Shown here in pieces: positions 36,202-47,385 of a stretch of DNA of 64,000 bases (position 1 is its first letter; each line of letters starts with the position of its first letter). The position numbers and the translations under genes are program-made. The notes under the pieces were generated by a model. That model was not told the DNA's origin. It ran no database searches and saw only the letters and a list, made by a program, of their open reading frames with translations. Source of the DNA: Verrucomicrobiota bacterium (GTDB lineage: Bacteria > Verrucomicrobiota > Verrucomicrobiia > Opitutales > Opitutaceae); the NCBI GenBank assembly GCA_023416735.1, contig JAEZGX010000016.1, positions 1-64,000 on the forward strand, given 5' to 3'.

Positions 36202-37022
36202 ACGCGTCCCGACTCTCCAACAAAACCGTCCTCGTCACCGGCGCCAGCAAGGGCATCGGCCATGCTCTCGCGCTCGGCTGCGCCCGCGAAGGTGCCGATG
36301 TCATCGTCAACTATCACACCGATCGCGACGGCGCGGATCGCACCGTCGCCGCGATCCGCGCGCTCGGTCGCCGCGCGCTCGCCGTCAAGGCCGACCTCGC
36401 CCGCGTCCGCGAGATCGATCGCATGTTCGTTCGTGCGCGAAAGGAATTCTCCCGGCTCGACGTCCTCATCAACAACGCCGGCCTCACCGGTTGGTCGCCG
36501 CTGTTCGACACGACCGAGGCGCAGTGGGACACCGTTCTCGACACGAACCTCAAGGGCACCTTCTTCTGCTCCCTCGCCGCCGCGCGCTGGATGCGCGAAT
36601 CCGGCGGTGGCGCGATCGTCAACGTCTCGACAAACTGCGCCGCGCTCGGCGTGAAAAACCTCGTCGCCTACGCCACGAGCAAGGCCGGCCTCCACGGCCT
36701 CACCAAGCAGCTCGCCGTCGAGCTCGCGCCCGAGAAAATCCGCGTCAACACCTTCGCGCCCGGCCCGATCAACGTCGATCGCAACCTCCGCGACGATCCC
36801 GCCTACCGCGAAGTCTGGGGCGGCGTCGTCCCACTCGGACGCACGGGCGAACCCGACGAGATGATTGGTCCCGCGCTGTTCCTCGCCTCCGACGAATCCA
36901 GCTACATGACCGGCCAGGTTTTCTACGTCGATGGCGGCTGGTCCGTCCAAGGCCGCATCCCGCTCGCCAACCTCGAACAAGCGGCGAAACGCAACACCAA
37001 CCGCGTATCCAGAAAACGCTGA
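36198..37022 (+). CDS. SDR family oxidoreductase
   Basis: A 274-residue classical SDR: VLVTGASKGIGHAL, VLINNAGLTGWSP, NVSTNCAALG, the catalytic YATSKAGLHGL, FAPGPINVDRN and FYVDGGW. The ATG at 36198 overlaps the alcohol dehydrogenase stop (ATGA). The tail after the usual VDGGWS end is extended by about 25 basic residues. Two dehydrogenases of different folds side by side suggest that two hydroxyls of the same substrate are oxidised, or that one is oxidised and another reduced. Substrate unknown. Confidence 0.87.
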   Translation: MNASRLSNKTVLVTGASKGIGHALALGCAREGADVIVNYHTDRDGADRTVAAIRALGRRALAVKADLARVREIDRMFVRARKEFSRLDVLINNAGLTGWSPLFDTTEAQWDTVLDTNLKGTFFCSLAAARWMRESGGGAIVNVSTNCAALGVKNLVAYATSKAGLHGLTKQLAVELAPEKIRVNTFAPGPINVDRNLRDDPAYREVWGGVVPLGRTGEPDEMIGPALFLASDESSYMTGQVFYVDGGWSVQGRIPLANLEQAAKRNTNRVSRKR

Positions 37023-37030
37023 CATAACCC

Positions 37031-37945
37031 ATGTCGTCTCCGCGCATCAAGGCCGCCATCCTCGGCACCGGCAACATCGGCTCCGACCTGATGTTCAAAT
37101 TGCTGCGCGATCCGGGCTACCTCGATCTCGCGCTCTTCGCCGGCATCGATCCTGCCTCCGACGGTCTCGCCCGCGCCCGCGCGCTGGGCGTGCCGATCAG
37201 CGATCGCGGCATCGATGCGATCCTCGAAGCCCGCGACATCAAGCTCGTCTTCGACGCCACCAGCGCCAAAGCCCACGTGCGTCACGCCGCCCTGCTCGCC
37301 GCCGCGGGCAAAATCGCGATCGATCTCACGCCCGCTGCGCGCGGGCCCTACGTCGTCCCACCCGCCAATCTCCGCAGTCATCTCGACGCGAAGAACGTCA
37401 ACCTGATCACGTGCGGCGGCCAGGCGACCATCCCGCTCGTTCACGCGGTCAGCCAGATCACACCCGTCGCTTACGCCGAAATCGTCAGCACCGTCGCCAG
37501 CCGCTCCGCCGGCCCCGGCACGCGCCAAAATATCGACGAGTTCACCCAGACCACTGCGCGCGGGCTCGAATCGATCGGTGGCGCCCGCTCCGCCAAAGCG
37601 CTCATCATCCTCAATCCCGCCGAGCCGCCCATCCTCATGCGCAACACCATCTATGTGTTGCCCGCCGGCGATTTCGACCCCGCCGCGGTCGTCGCTTCCA
37701 TCGAAGAAAGCGTCGCCGCGGTGCAGCGCTACGTTCCGGGTTACCGCCTGAAGGGCGCACCGGTCTTAGATAGCGTGCGCACACCCGCGGGCCTGCAACG
37801 CACGCTCACGCTCCTGCTCGAGGTCACCGGTGCCGGCGACTACCTGCCGGCCTACGCCGGGAATCTCGACATCATGACCGCCTCCGCCTGCCGCGTCGCG
37901 CAGGTGTTTGCCGAACGCCTGCTCGCCTCCGCTCCCGCCCGATGA
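37031..37945 (+). CDS. mhpF: Acetaldehyde dehydrogenase (acylating), MhpF/BphJ type
   Basis: A 304-residue enzyme that oxidises an aldehyde with CoA and NAD to acyl-CoA. It closely follows MhpF: ILGTGNIGSDLMFKLL, GIDPASDGLARAR, FDATSAKAHV, the catalytic cysteine in NLITCGGQATIP, SAGPGTRQNIDEFT and YLPAYAGNLDIMT. It lies eight bases after the SDR and overlaps the aldolase gene by four bases. In aromatic degradation the two proteins form a channelling complex; the same is expected here, with an aldehyde produced by the aldolase. Confidence 0.93.
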   Translation: MSSPRIKAAILGTGNIGSDLMFKLLRDPGYLDLALFAGIDPASDGLARARALGVPISDRGIDAILEARDIKLVFDATSAKAHVRHAALLAAAGKIAIDLTPAARGPYVVPPANLRSHLDAKNVNLITCGGQATIPLVHAVSQITPVAYAEIVSTVASRSAGPGTRQNIDEFTQTTARGLESIGGARSAKALIILNPAEPPILMRNTIYVLPAGDFDPAAVVASIEESVAAVQRYVPGYRLKGAPVLDSVRTPAGLQRTLTLLLEVTGAGDYLPAYAGNLDIMTASACRVAQVFAERLLASAPAR

Positions 37946-38958
37946 AAGCCCCGCGCATCACTGATAGTTGCCTTCGCGACGGCTCACACCCGATGCGGCA
38001 TCAGTTCACCGTCGAACAGGTTCGCACGCTCGCGCGCGCGCTCGACGAAGCCGGCGTCCCCGTCATCGAGGTTTCGCACGGCGACGGCCTGGGCGGTTCT
38101 TCGATCCAATACGGCTTTTCCGCCACGCCGGAAATGGAACTCATCTCCGCCGCTCGCGAGGTCTGCTCCCGCGCCCAAATCGCCGTCCTTCTCCTTCCGG
38201 GCGTCGGCACGCAAAACGAGTTGCGCGAAGCCGCGCGCCGCGGCGCCACCGTCGTTCGCATCGCCACGCAATGCACCGAAGCCGACGTGTCCCAACAACA
38301 CTTCGGTCTCGCGAAGGAGCTCGGCATGGAAGCGCTCGGATTTCTCATGATGGCGCACATGCGCCCGCCGGAGCTTCTCGCCGAGCAGGCCCAACTCATG
38401 GAGCGCTACGGCGCCGATGGCGTCTATGTCGTCGATTCCGCCGGCGCGATGTTGCCGGGTGACGCCGCCGCGCGCGTGCGGGCGTTGAAAACAGCCATCA
38501 AGGGCGACGTCGGTTTTCACGCGCACAACAACCTCGGCTTCGCCCTCGGAAACTCTCTCGCCGCGCTCGAAGCGGGCGCCACGCAAATCGACGGCTGCCT
38601 CCGCGGTCTCGGTGCCGGCTCCGGCAATGCACCGACCGAACTTCTCGCCGCCATGCTCGACAAGCTGGGCCTCGAGTCCGGGCTCGACACGTTCAAGCTC
38701 TGCGATGCCGCCGAGCATGTTCTCGCGCCGATGATGCCGTTTCAGCCAATCCCTAATCGCGACGCCATCACCATCGGCTACGCGGGTGTTTACTCCACGT
38801 TCTTCCTCCACGCGCGACGCGCCGGCGAACAATTCGGCCTCGATCCGCGCGACATCCTCGTCGAGCTGGGCCGCCGGAAAGCCATGGCCGGACAGGAAGA
38901 CTGGATCCTCGACGTCGCGCAGGATCTCGCCCGCGCAAAGACCGCAAAGACACCGTGA
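37942..38958 (+). CDS. mhpE: 4-hydroxy-2-oxovalerate aldolase, MhpE/BphI type
   Basis: A 338-residue DRE-TIM metallolyase that splits 4-hydroxy-2-oxo acids into pyruvate and an aldehyde. The signature ITDSCLRDGSHPMRHQF holds the arginine and metal aspartate, EVSHGDGLGGSSIQYG follows, and GFHAHNNLGFALGNS gives the metal-binding H-x-H. A C-terminal helical domain for contact with the dehydrogenase is present. The ATG overlaps the dehydrogenase stop. No ring-cleavage dioxygenase or hydratase precedes it, so its substrate here probably derives from a carbohydrate. Confidence 0.93.
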   Translation: MKAPRITDSCLRDGSHPMRHQFTVEQVRTLARALDEAGVPVIEVSHGDGLGGSSIQYGFSATPEMELISAAREVCSRAQIAVLLLPGVGTQNELREAARRGATVVRIATQCTEADVSQQHFGLAKELGMEALGFLMMAHMRPPELLAEQAQLMERYGADGVYVVDSAGAMLPGDAAARVRALKTAIKGDVGFHAHNNLGFALGNSLAALEAGATQIDGCLRGLGAGSGNAPTELLAAMLDKLGLESGLDTFKLCDAAEHVLAPMMPFQPIPNRDAITIGYAGVYSTFFLHARRAGEQFGLDPRDILVELGRRKAMAGQEDWILDVAQDLARAKTAKTP

Positions 38959-39722
38959 CGGCTCTCACCGACTTCTCCTCTTCTTCCGCGCCCTTGCACG
39001 GGATCTGGCGCATCATCCCGTCGCCGATGCTCACCGAGGTGCTCGCGCAGGGCGGCCTCGATTTCCAAATCCTCGATTGCGAGCACGGCGCCTATGACTT
39101 CGCCACGTTGCTGCCCGACATTCTCGCCTGCGAACGCCACGCTTGCGCGCCTTTCGTCCGTGTCAGTGGCCACGACAAGGTCGAGGTGCAGCGCTGCCTC
39201 GATCTCGGCGCGGTCGGTCTTGTCTTTCCCCAGCTCGCCAGCCGCGACGACTTTGCCCGCGCCGCCGCGATGATGGACTACGCGCCTGCCGGCACGCGCG
39301 GCTTCAATCCCTTCGTCCGCGCCGCCCGCTACGGCTCGCCCGCTTTTTCTTCCTCGCGTCCGTGGTTCATTCCCATCGTCGAGACGCTCGAGGCCGCCGA
39401 GCAGATTGAAACCATTCTGCAGCTTGAGCGCATCGATCTCGTTTACGTCGGCGTTTACGATCTATCCGCGCAACTCGGCACGCCGGGCAAGATGGACTCG
39501 CCTCCACTGATCGCGCTTGTCGATCGCATCCTCGCCGCCTGCGCCGCAGCGAACAAACCCGCCAGTCTCATGGCCCTCTCCACCGCCTCCGCCGACCACC
39601 TGTTGGCACGAGGCGTGCGAGCGATCGTGCATGGCGTCGAAAGCCACCGGCTGACGCAAGCCATGCGCGAAATCGTGTCTCCACTCCGCAACTACACGCC
39701 ACCGGTCAGCCCAAATTCTTAG
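38955..39722 (+). CDS. HpcH/HpaI-type class II aldolase
   Basis: A 255-residue TIM-barrel enzyme of the HpcH/HpaI/citrate lyase family. FQILDCEHGAYDF, VRVSGHDKVEVQRCLD, GAVGLVFPQLAS and IPIVETLEAAEQ match the family, with metal ligands Glu and Asp in ETLEA and YVGVYDLSAQLG. Relatives cleave 2-keto-3-deoxy acids (for example KDR aldolase) to pyruvate plus lactaldehyde or a similar aldehyde. The start is GTG 38955, overlapping the MhpE-type stop. It is odd to find two unrelated pyruvate-forming aldolases in one operon. Confidence 0.88.
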   Translation: MTALTDFSSSSAPLHGIWRIIPSPMLTEVLAQGGLDFQILDCEHGAYDFATLLPDILACERHACAPFVRVSGHDKVEVQRCLDLGAVGLVFPQLASRDDFARAAAMMDYAPAGTRGFNPFVRAARYGSPAFSSSRPWFIPIVETLEAAEQIETILQLERIDLVYVGVYDLSAQLGTPGKMDSPPLIALVDRILAACAAANKPASLMALSTASADHLLARGVRAIVHGVESHRLTQAMREIVSPLRNYTPPVSPNS

Positions 39723-39814
39723 CACGTTTTTTCAGCACCATTTGTTCACCGCCGCGCGTCTTAGATCGCCAGCACGTCGGCGCCGCTCCCTCCAACTGCA
39801 ACCTTTATCCAAAA

Positions 39815-42081
<2,267 letters not shown>

Positions 42082-42085
<4 letters not shown>

Positions 42086-43146
42086 CCTCGATCCACGGCC
42101 CCGCCATCTTCCTCGCCCAGTTCGTGCGCAACGTGCCGCCGTTCGACACGTTCGACGGCCTTTGCGACTGGGCGGCGGGGCTCGGCTATCACGGCGTGCA
42201 GATTCCCGCGTGGGAATCTCCCCGCCTCATCGACCTCGCGCAGGCGGCGGATTCCGCGGCCTACTGCGACGATTTCCGCGCCCGGCTCGCCGGGCACAAG
42301 CTCGCCCTCACCGAACTCAACGCCTCGCTCGCCGGCCAGGTGATGGCGATTCATCCGGCCTACGCGACGGCCTTCCAACCGTTTTATCCTCACGGTCTAG
42401 ACGATCGCGGTCGCGTCGCCTGGGCCACCGCGGAACTGCAGAAAACGGTCCGCGCCGCCGCGCGTCTCGGCACGAGCTGCGTGCCCGTCCTCTCCGGCGG
42501 CCTCGCCTGGCACCTCGCCTATCCGTGGCCGCAACGTCCCGCCGGGCTCGTCGACGAAGCTTTTCGCGAACTCGCCCGCCGCTGGCGTCCCGTGCTCGAT
42601 CTCGCCGCCGAGCTCGGCGTCTCCATCGCCTACGAGCTTCACCCCGGCTCCGATCTTTTCGACGGCCATACGTTCGAACGTTTTCTCGCGGAGTTGAACG
42701 ATCATCCCGCGATCGCGCTCAACTACGACCCGAGCCACTTCCTCCTTCAACAGCTCGATTACCTCGAGTTCATCCGGCTCTACCACTCGCGCATCAAAGG
42801 CTTTCACGTGAAGGACGCCGAGTTTCGCCCCGACGGACGCGGTGGTGTTTACGGCGGCTATCAATCCTGGGCCGGACGCCCCGGCCGCTTCCGTTCGCTC
42901 GGCGACGGTCAGGTCGATTTCAAACGCGTCTTCACCTTGCTCACCGAACACGGCTATCGCGGCTGGGCCGTGCTCGAATGGGAATGCGCCGTCAAATCTC
43001 CCGAACAGGGCGCTCGCGAGGGCGCGCCGTTCATTCGCTCTCACCTCATCGAAGCCACCGCCACGGCTTTCGACGACTTCGCCGGCGGTGCGAGCGACTC
43101 TGTCACCAATCGCCGGATACTCGGACTCGAATCGTTTTCCCCATGA
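42082..43146 (+). CDS. Sugar phosphate isomerase/epimerase (xylose-isomerase-like TIM barrel)
   Basis: A 354-residue TIM-barrel protein. GLGYHGVQIPAW, ALTELNASLAG, VSIAYELHPGSDLFDG, ALNYDPSHFLLQQLD and IKGFHVKDAEF are the metal-binding and barrel motifs of the family. The Glu-Asp-His-Glu metal set is readable (E in AYELHP, D in NYDPSH, H in FHVKD, E in VLEWE). No signal peptide. In related clusters such enzymes act with Gfo/Idh/MocA dehydrogenases on 3-keto sugars, as isomerases or lyases. It overlaps both its neighbours by four bases. Confidence 0.87.
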
Positions 43147-44414
43147 ACCGCACCTCCCTCTTCCGTTTCCTCTCGCCTCTCCTGCTCGCTTTCGCCGCCC
43201 CACTGGCGCAGGCGGAACCCCAGCCCGGCGATATTTTCCGCGAATACACGTGGCGCGACACCACCGTTCCCTGGCAGCGCATCACGTGGCCCGGCGTGAC
43301 CGACGAACGACCGAAACAATTTCTGCCCAACGCCACCAACACGATCACGCTGCGCGACCTGAAGAGCGCGCGCAGCGCCGAGATCCAACTCGAGCTTCTC
43401 CAATCGCACTACGGCACCATCGGCCAAAAGGTCCGCGTCAACGGCGGCGATTGGATCGACATTCCTCCGCCGAAACACATCCCCGGCAAACTCGGCAGCC
43501 AGCCCGGCACCTCCGACCTCTGGCTCACCATGCGTTATCCGACGGTTTCCGTGCCGTTGAAATCTCTCGTTCAAGGCAAGAACACCTTCGAGTTCACCTG
43601 CGAATCCGGCTCGGGCCTCGGCAAATGGTGGCCGCAGTCGATCGTTTACGGCGTCACTTTCCGCATCTTCTACGACGAATACATGCCGGGCGCGCCCGCC
43701 GGCGACATCATCGTCGGCGACGAAAAACTCTCCCGTCAATCCACGCTCACGCTCGCCGCGAAACCTTATACCACCGCCGATCGCTCGATTCATCGCATCG
43801 ACTTTGTCGCCAAGTATCGCGGCTACGACTGGCGCGGCGACGGGCTCTACGACCGCTGGCATTATCATCACGCTTTCGGCCAAATCGACCGTCACGCCGG
43901 AACCACCCACGACGCCCCCTGGAAAATCGATTGGGACGTCCGCTGGATCCCCGCGCAGGAAAATCCCATCCAGGTCGCCGCGTTCATCCACGACAACACC
44001 GGCCTGATCCGCATGACCTACCCGGTCACGCTCCAGAAATTCCGCGGCAACCGGCATGTAAAGATGTTCACCGCGCACAACATTCCTCCGCACTGGCAAA
44101 CGCGCGACAATCACCGCGACATCTGCACGATCACCCTTCCCGACGACGTCGCCAAGGTCGCCGAAGCCAAAATTCTCCTCGCAACCTGGAACGGCGTTCA
44201 GTGCGACGAAATCACCTTCAACGACACCATCCTCGCGCGCGGCGTCGGCCACGATCACGATCTCAGCTACGACGAACTCACCGTCCCCGTCGCCACGCTC
44301 CGCGCCGGCGACAATCAGTTCACGACTTTCGCCACCACGAAACACCACGGCATCGAGGTTCTCTGGCCCGGGCCCGTTCTGTTCGTGCGTTACGCGTCCG
44401 ACGATCATCATTGA
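43143..44414 (+). CDS. Secreted protein of unknown function
   Basis: A 423-residue protein with a signal peptide (RFLSPLLLAFAAPLAQAEP) and a beta-rich body. Recurrent features are WRDTTVPWQRITWPG, VRVNGGDWIDIP, FEFTCESGSGLGKWWP and a second, similar half ending VLWPGPVLFVRYA, suggesting two jelly-roll-like domains. Aromatic and histidine residues are frequent (WHYHHAFG), as in carbohydrate-binding surfaces. I do not recognise a named family. Coupling to the isomerase (ATGA overlap) and to the Gfo/Idh/MocA gene five bases on suggests a periplasmic role in the same sugar pathway. Confidence 0.8.
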   Translation: MNRTSLFRFLSPLLLAFAAPLAQAEPQPGDIFREYTWRDTTVPWQRITWPGVTDERPKQFLPNATNTITLRDLKSARSAEIQLELLQSHYGTIGQKVRVNGGDWIDIPPPKHIPGKLGSQPGTSDLWLTMRYPTVSVPLKSLVQGKNTFEFTCESGSGLGKWWPQSIVYGVTFRIFYDEYMPGAPAGDIIVGDEKLSRQSTLTLAAKPYTTADRSIHRIDFVAKYRGYDWRGDGLYDRWHYHHAFGQIDRHAGTTHDAPWKIDWDVRWIPAQENPIQVAAFIHDNTGLIRMTYPVTLQKFRGNRHVKMFTAHNIPPHWQTRDNHRDICTITLPDDVAKVAEAKILLATWNGVQCDEITFNDTILARGVGHDHDLSYDELTVPVATLRAGDNQFTTFATTKHHGIEVLWPGPVLFVRYASDDHH

Positions 44415-44419
44415 GCTTC

Positions 44420-45583
44420 ATGGAAAGCTGGAAACGTAAACTCCGCATGGGCTTGGTCGGCGGCGGCCAAGGCGCCTTCATCGGCGGCGTGCACCGCATG
44501 GCCGCCGCGCTCGACCAACAAATCGAACTCGTCGCCGGCTGCTTCTCCCGCGATCCCGCCAACACCGCCGAAACCGGGCGCCAACTCTACCTCGATCCCG
44601 CGCGCTGTTACGCGACCTTCGACGAAATGGCCGAACGCGAAGCCGCGCGCGCTCCCGGCGATCGCATCGACTTCGTCGCCATCGTCACTCCCAACCGCGC
44701 GCACTATCCCGTCGCGCGCGCTTTTCTCGAGCGCGGCATCCATGTGCTGTGCGACAAGCCCATGACCTTCGACGTCGCCGAAGCGCGCGAACTCGTCGCG
44801 CTGGTCGAACGCACCGGTTTGGTCTTCGGCCTCACGCACAATTACACCGGTCACCCGCTCGTGCGCCACGCGCGCGAACTGTTTCGCGAGGGCAGCATGG
44901 GACAGATCCGCAAGGTCATCGTCGAATACCTCCAGGACTTCCTCGCGTATCCACACGAGCAGCACGGTCAAAAGCAGGCCGTGTGGCGCGTCGATCCGGC
45001 CCAGGCCGGCCTCGGCGGCACGCTCGCGGATTGCGGCAGCCACGCGCTCAATCTTCTCGAATATGTCATCGGTCCCGAGGTCGTCTCGGTCTCCGCCGAT
45101 AAAAGCACGTTCCTCCCCGGCCGCGTGCTCGACGAGGATGTGAACCTCCTCCTTCGCCTCCGCGGCGGCGGCAAGGGCCTGATGACCGTCAGCCAGATCG
45201 CCACCGGCGAGGAAAACGCGCTCACCCTTCGCATCTACGCCGAGAAGGGCGCGATCAAGTGGTCGCAGGAAGATCCGAACTACCTGGAACTTTTCCGCTA
45301 CGGCGAAGAACGCCGCACACTGACTCGCGCGAGCGGTTATCTCTCTGCCGCCGCCGCTCGCGCCACCCGCGTTCCGACGGGCCACCCCGAGGGCTATCTC
45401 GAAGCTTTCGCCACGATCTACGCCGACTTCACTCGCGCCGTCCGCGCTCACCTCGACGGGCAACCTCTGCCAATCGAGAGCTACAACTTCCCCACCGTCC
45501 ACGACGGTCTTCGCGGCATGGAATTCATCCGCGCCGCCGTCGATTCCGCCCACGCCAACGCCCGCTGGACCGACCTGCCCTAA
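44420..45583 (+). CDS. Gfo/Idh/MocA family oxidoreductase
   Basis: A 387-residue cytoplasmic dehydrogenase with the Rossmann motif GLVGGGQGAFIGGVHR, VTPNRAHYPVAR and the active-site-region VLCDKPMTFDVAEAREL; the substrate domain shows GGTLADCGSHALNLLEY with the catalytic histidine. The loop before GGVHR (GQGAFIG) is a subfamily mark of 3-oxidising enzymes in sugar clusters. It starts five bases after the secreted-protein stop. Together with the TIM-barrel isomerase it would oxidise a sugar at C3 or handle its 3-keto form; this is inference. Confidence 0.9.
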   Translation: MESWKRKLRMGLVGGGQGAFIGGVHRMAAALDQQIELVAGCFSRDPANTAETGRQLYLDPARCYATFDEMAEREAARAPGDRIDFVAIVTPNRAHYPVARAFLERGIHVLCDKPMTFDVAEARELVALVERTGLVFGLTHNYTGHPLVRHARELFREGSMGQIRKVIVEYLQDFLAYPHEQHGQKQAVWRVDPAQAGLGGTLADCGSHALNLLEYVIGPEVVSVSADKSTFLPGRVLDEDVNLLLRLRGGGKGLMTVSQIATGEENALTLRIYAEKGAIKWSQEDPNYLELFRYGEERRTLTRASGYLSAAAARATRVPTGHPEGYLEAFATIYADFTRAVRAHLDGQPLPIESYNFPTVHDGLRGMEFIRAAVDSAHANARWTDLP

Positions 45584-45590
45584 ATTCTAT

Positions 45591-45767
45591 TAACCCCGAA
45601 TGGACACCAATGGACACGAATCCCACTCCGTCATTCGTGTGAATTCGTGTCCATTCGTGGTTCAAAAATTCCGATCCTTTAACCACGGATGAACACAGAT
45701 GAACACGGATACCGCTCCCATCTGCCTACTGGATCGGATCCGTGTCCATCCGTGTCCATCCGTGGTT
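45591..45767. repeat. Two nested-type inverted repeats built from 10-nt units
   Basis: Pair one: arms 45592-45621 and 45633-45662, about 26 of 30 bases complementary, made of GAATGGACAC-type units ending in AACC. Pair two: arms 45681-45710 and 45738-45767, 27 of 30 bases complementary, made of CACGGATGAA-type units. Both arms of pair two end in the same AACCACGGAT/ATCCGTGGTT. The unit period is about ten bases. As RNA both pairs would form long hairpins between the Gfo/Idh/MocA gene and the next gene. Related but decayed copies are at 11374-11806. Confidence 0.75.
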
Positions 45768-45788
45768 AAAAGTCCGACTTCTATCCTG

Positions 45789-46607
45789 ATGCGCTCTCTC
45801 CTTACTGCCGCGGTCCTTTCGTTTCTCGCCCTCCACCCTTCTCTCGCGCACGCCGCGATCACGCTCGAAGAGACAACCGACCACGGCCAGGCCGCCTGGC
45901 GCATCGCCACACCCGCCGCCACTTGGGTCTATCACCTCGAAGGCGCCGGTTTCTCCAGCCTCTTCGATCCCGCCGGTCGCGACTGGCTCGCCTATCGCCC
46001 CACCGGCGGCGCGGCCGGCCACTACCGCGGTATCCCCAACGCCGTCTTTCGCCGCGATCAAGCGGGCAATAATTTCTTTCATCCCGGTCACACCGGTCCG
46101 AAAGCGTCTCGCACCACGCTGATCTCGTCCTCGCCCGATCGCGTGGTGTTCGCCTCGCGCTCGAACGACGACCGCTGGGCGTGCGAATGGGAAATCCACC
46201 CCGACCGCGCCGTGCTCCGCTTCACGCAACTTCCTCCGGACGACAACGGCTACTGGTTTCTCTACGAGGGCACGCCAGGCGGACGTTTCGAACCGACCGA
46301 TCTCTGCCTGCGCGCCGACGGCACAATCACGCCGCTGAGCGAAACGTGGGAAGCTTCGATGAGCGACATCCCGTGGGTCGCATTCATCAGCCCGGAGCGC
46401 GGCGCGCTGATCTTGATCGCGCACGACGCCCCCGCGTCGCGCGTTTCGTATCGTCCCATGGAAGACGCCATGACCGTTTTCGGCTTCGGTCGCGAACACC
46501 GCAGTCTCGCCAACCTGCTCACGCGGCCACTCACGTTCACCGTCGCGCTCGTCGCCGAAACCGATCCCGCTAAAATCGCCGAGCGCGTCGCCGCGCTTCA
46601 GCGCTAA
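45789..46607 (+). CDS. Secreted protein of unknown function
   Basis: A 272-residue exported protein with signal peptide LLTAAVLSFLALHPSLAHA. The body is beta-rich, with AWRIATPAATWVYHLEG, GRDWLAYRPTGGAAGHYRGI, ACEWEIHPDRAVLRF and YWFLYEGTPGGRFEP. The pattern resembles sugar-binding or mutarotase-like beta sandwiches, but no family can be named. The ATG at 45789 is chosen because the signal peptide starts there; the preceding 200 bases are the inverted-repeat tract. It probably belongs functionally to the upstream sugar cluster. Confidence 0.75.
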   Translation: MRSLLTAAVLSFLALHPSLAHAAITLEETTDHGQAAWRIATPAATWVYHLEGAGFSSLFDPAGRDWLAYRPTGGAAGHYRGIPNAVFRRDQAGNNFFHPGHTGPKASRTTLISSSPDRVVFASRSNDDRWACEWEIHPDRAVLRFTQLPPDDNGYWFLYEGTPGGRFEPTDLCLRADGTITPLSETWEASMSDIPWVAFISPERGALILIAHDAPASRVSYRPMEDAMTVFGFGREHRSLANLLTRPLTFTVALVAETDPAKIAERVAALQR

Positions 46608-46625
46608 ACGCTCGCGCGCCCCGGC

Positions 46626-47378
46626 TCACGTCCACGCCAGCGCGGCGCCCACGATGCCGGCGTCATTGCGCAATTTCGCCGGAACGATTGGCGCACTCGA
46701 CTTCAGATAAGGAAACCACTTCGCCGCATCCGCGCTGACGCCACCGCCGAGGATGATCAACTCGGGCGAGGTCAGCTTCTCGGCGATCTCGATCACCACG
46801 TTCACCCGCTCCGACCACTCGCGCCAGCCGAGTCCGCGCTGGGTCTTCACGCGCGCCGACGCGAACAACTCGATCGCTTTCCCGCGCCAGGGGATTTCGC
46901 CCAGTTCGAGATTCGGCGTCAGCCGGCCGTGGTAAAACAGCGCCGAACCGATCCCCGTTCCGAGCGTTAGCATTAACACCGCTCCGCGTTGCCGCCGGCC
47001 CGCGCCGAACTGCATCTCCGCAAGTCCGGCCGCATCCGCATCATTGATCACCCGCGTCGCACACTTCGTGGCGCGCGTGACGAGTTTCGCCAGATCGCGC
47101 TTTTCCCATTCACGCCCGAGCAGCCCGACAACACCGGTGCGACCTTCGCGAACGACCCCGGGAAATCCGATCCCGATTTGACCGGTCCACGAAAATCGCC
47201 GCACCACCTCGCGCACCGCTTCCATGCCCTGCGCCAGCGTGCATGGCGCCGAACTCGCGACCACCTCCGGCGCGCTCAGCATTTTTCCTGTCCGCAGATC
47301 GACCGGCGCGCCTTTGAACGCCGAGCCGCCCACATCGATCCCCAGCACCACTTCGCTCGTTTTTCCACGTTTGTTCAT
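46626..47378 (-). CDS. ROK-family sugar kinase (polyphosphate-glucokinase-like)
   Basis: A 250-residue kinase of the ROK/PPGK group: VVLGIDVGGSAFKGAPVDL (phosphate loop), IGIGFPGVVREG, NDADAAGLAEMQFG with the catalytic aspartate, and LTLGTGIGSALF. Unlike classical ROK members, no zinc-binding cysteine cluster is seen, which fits the polyphosphate-glucokinase branch. The start MNKRGKTSEVV at 47378 lies only seven bases beyond a strong terminator hairpin of the upstream receptor gene. It phosphorylates a hexose, most likely glucose, with ATP or polyphosphate. Confidence 0.85.
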   Translation of the reverse strand: MNKRGKTSEVVLGIDVGGSAFKGAPVDLRTGKMLSAPEVVASSAPCTLAQGMEAVREVVRRFSWTGQIGIGFPGVVREGRTGVVGLLGREWEKRDLAKLVTRATKCATRVINDADAAGLAEMQFGAGRRQRGAVLMLTLGTGIGSALFYHGRLTPNLELGEIPWRGKAIELFASARVKTQRGLGWREWSERVNVVIEIAEKLTSPELIILGGGVSADAAKWFPYLKSSAPIVPAKLRNDAGIVGAALAWT

Positions 47379-47385
47379 AAACAAA

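Noticed and set aside
37031..38958. MhpE/MhpF pair taken as evidence for aromatic degradation
   Set aside because: No ring-hydroxylating or ring-cleaving enzyme, ferredoxin or hydratase is encoded in the operon.
45591..45767. Periodic repeats considered as a CRISPR array
   Set aside because: Units are about ten bases, arranged as inverted arms with no unique spacers of 30-40 bases, and no cas gene is nearby.
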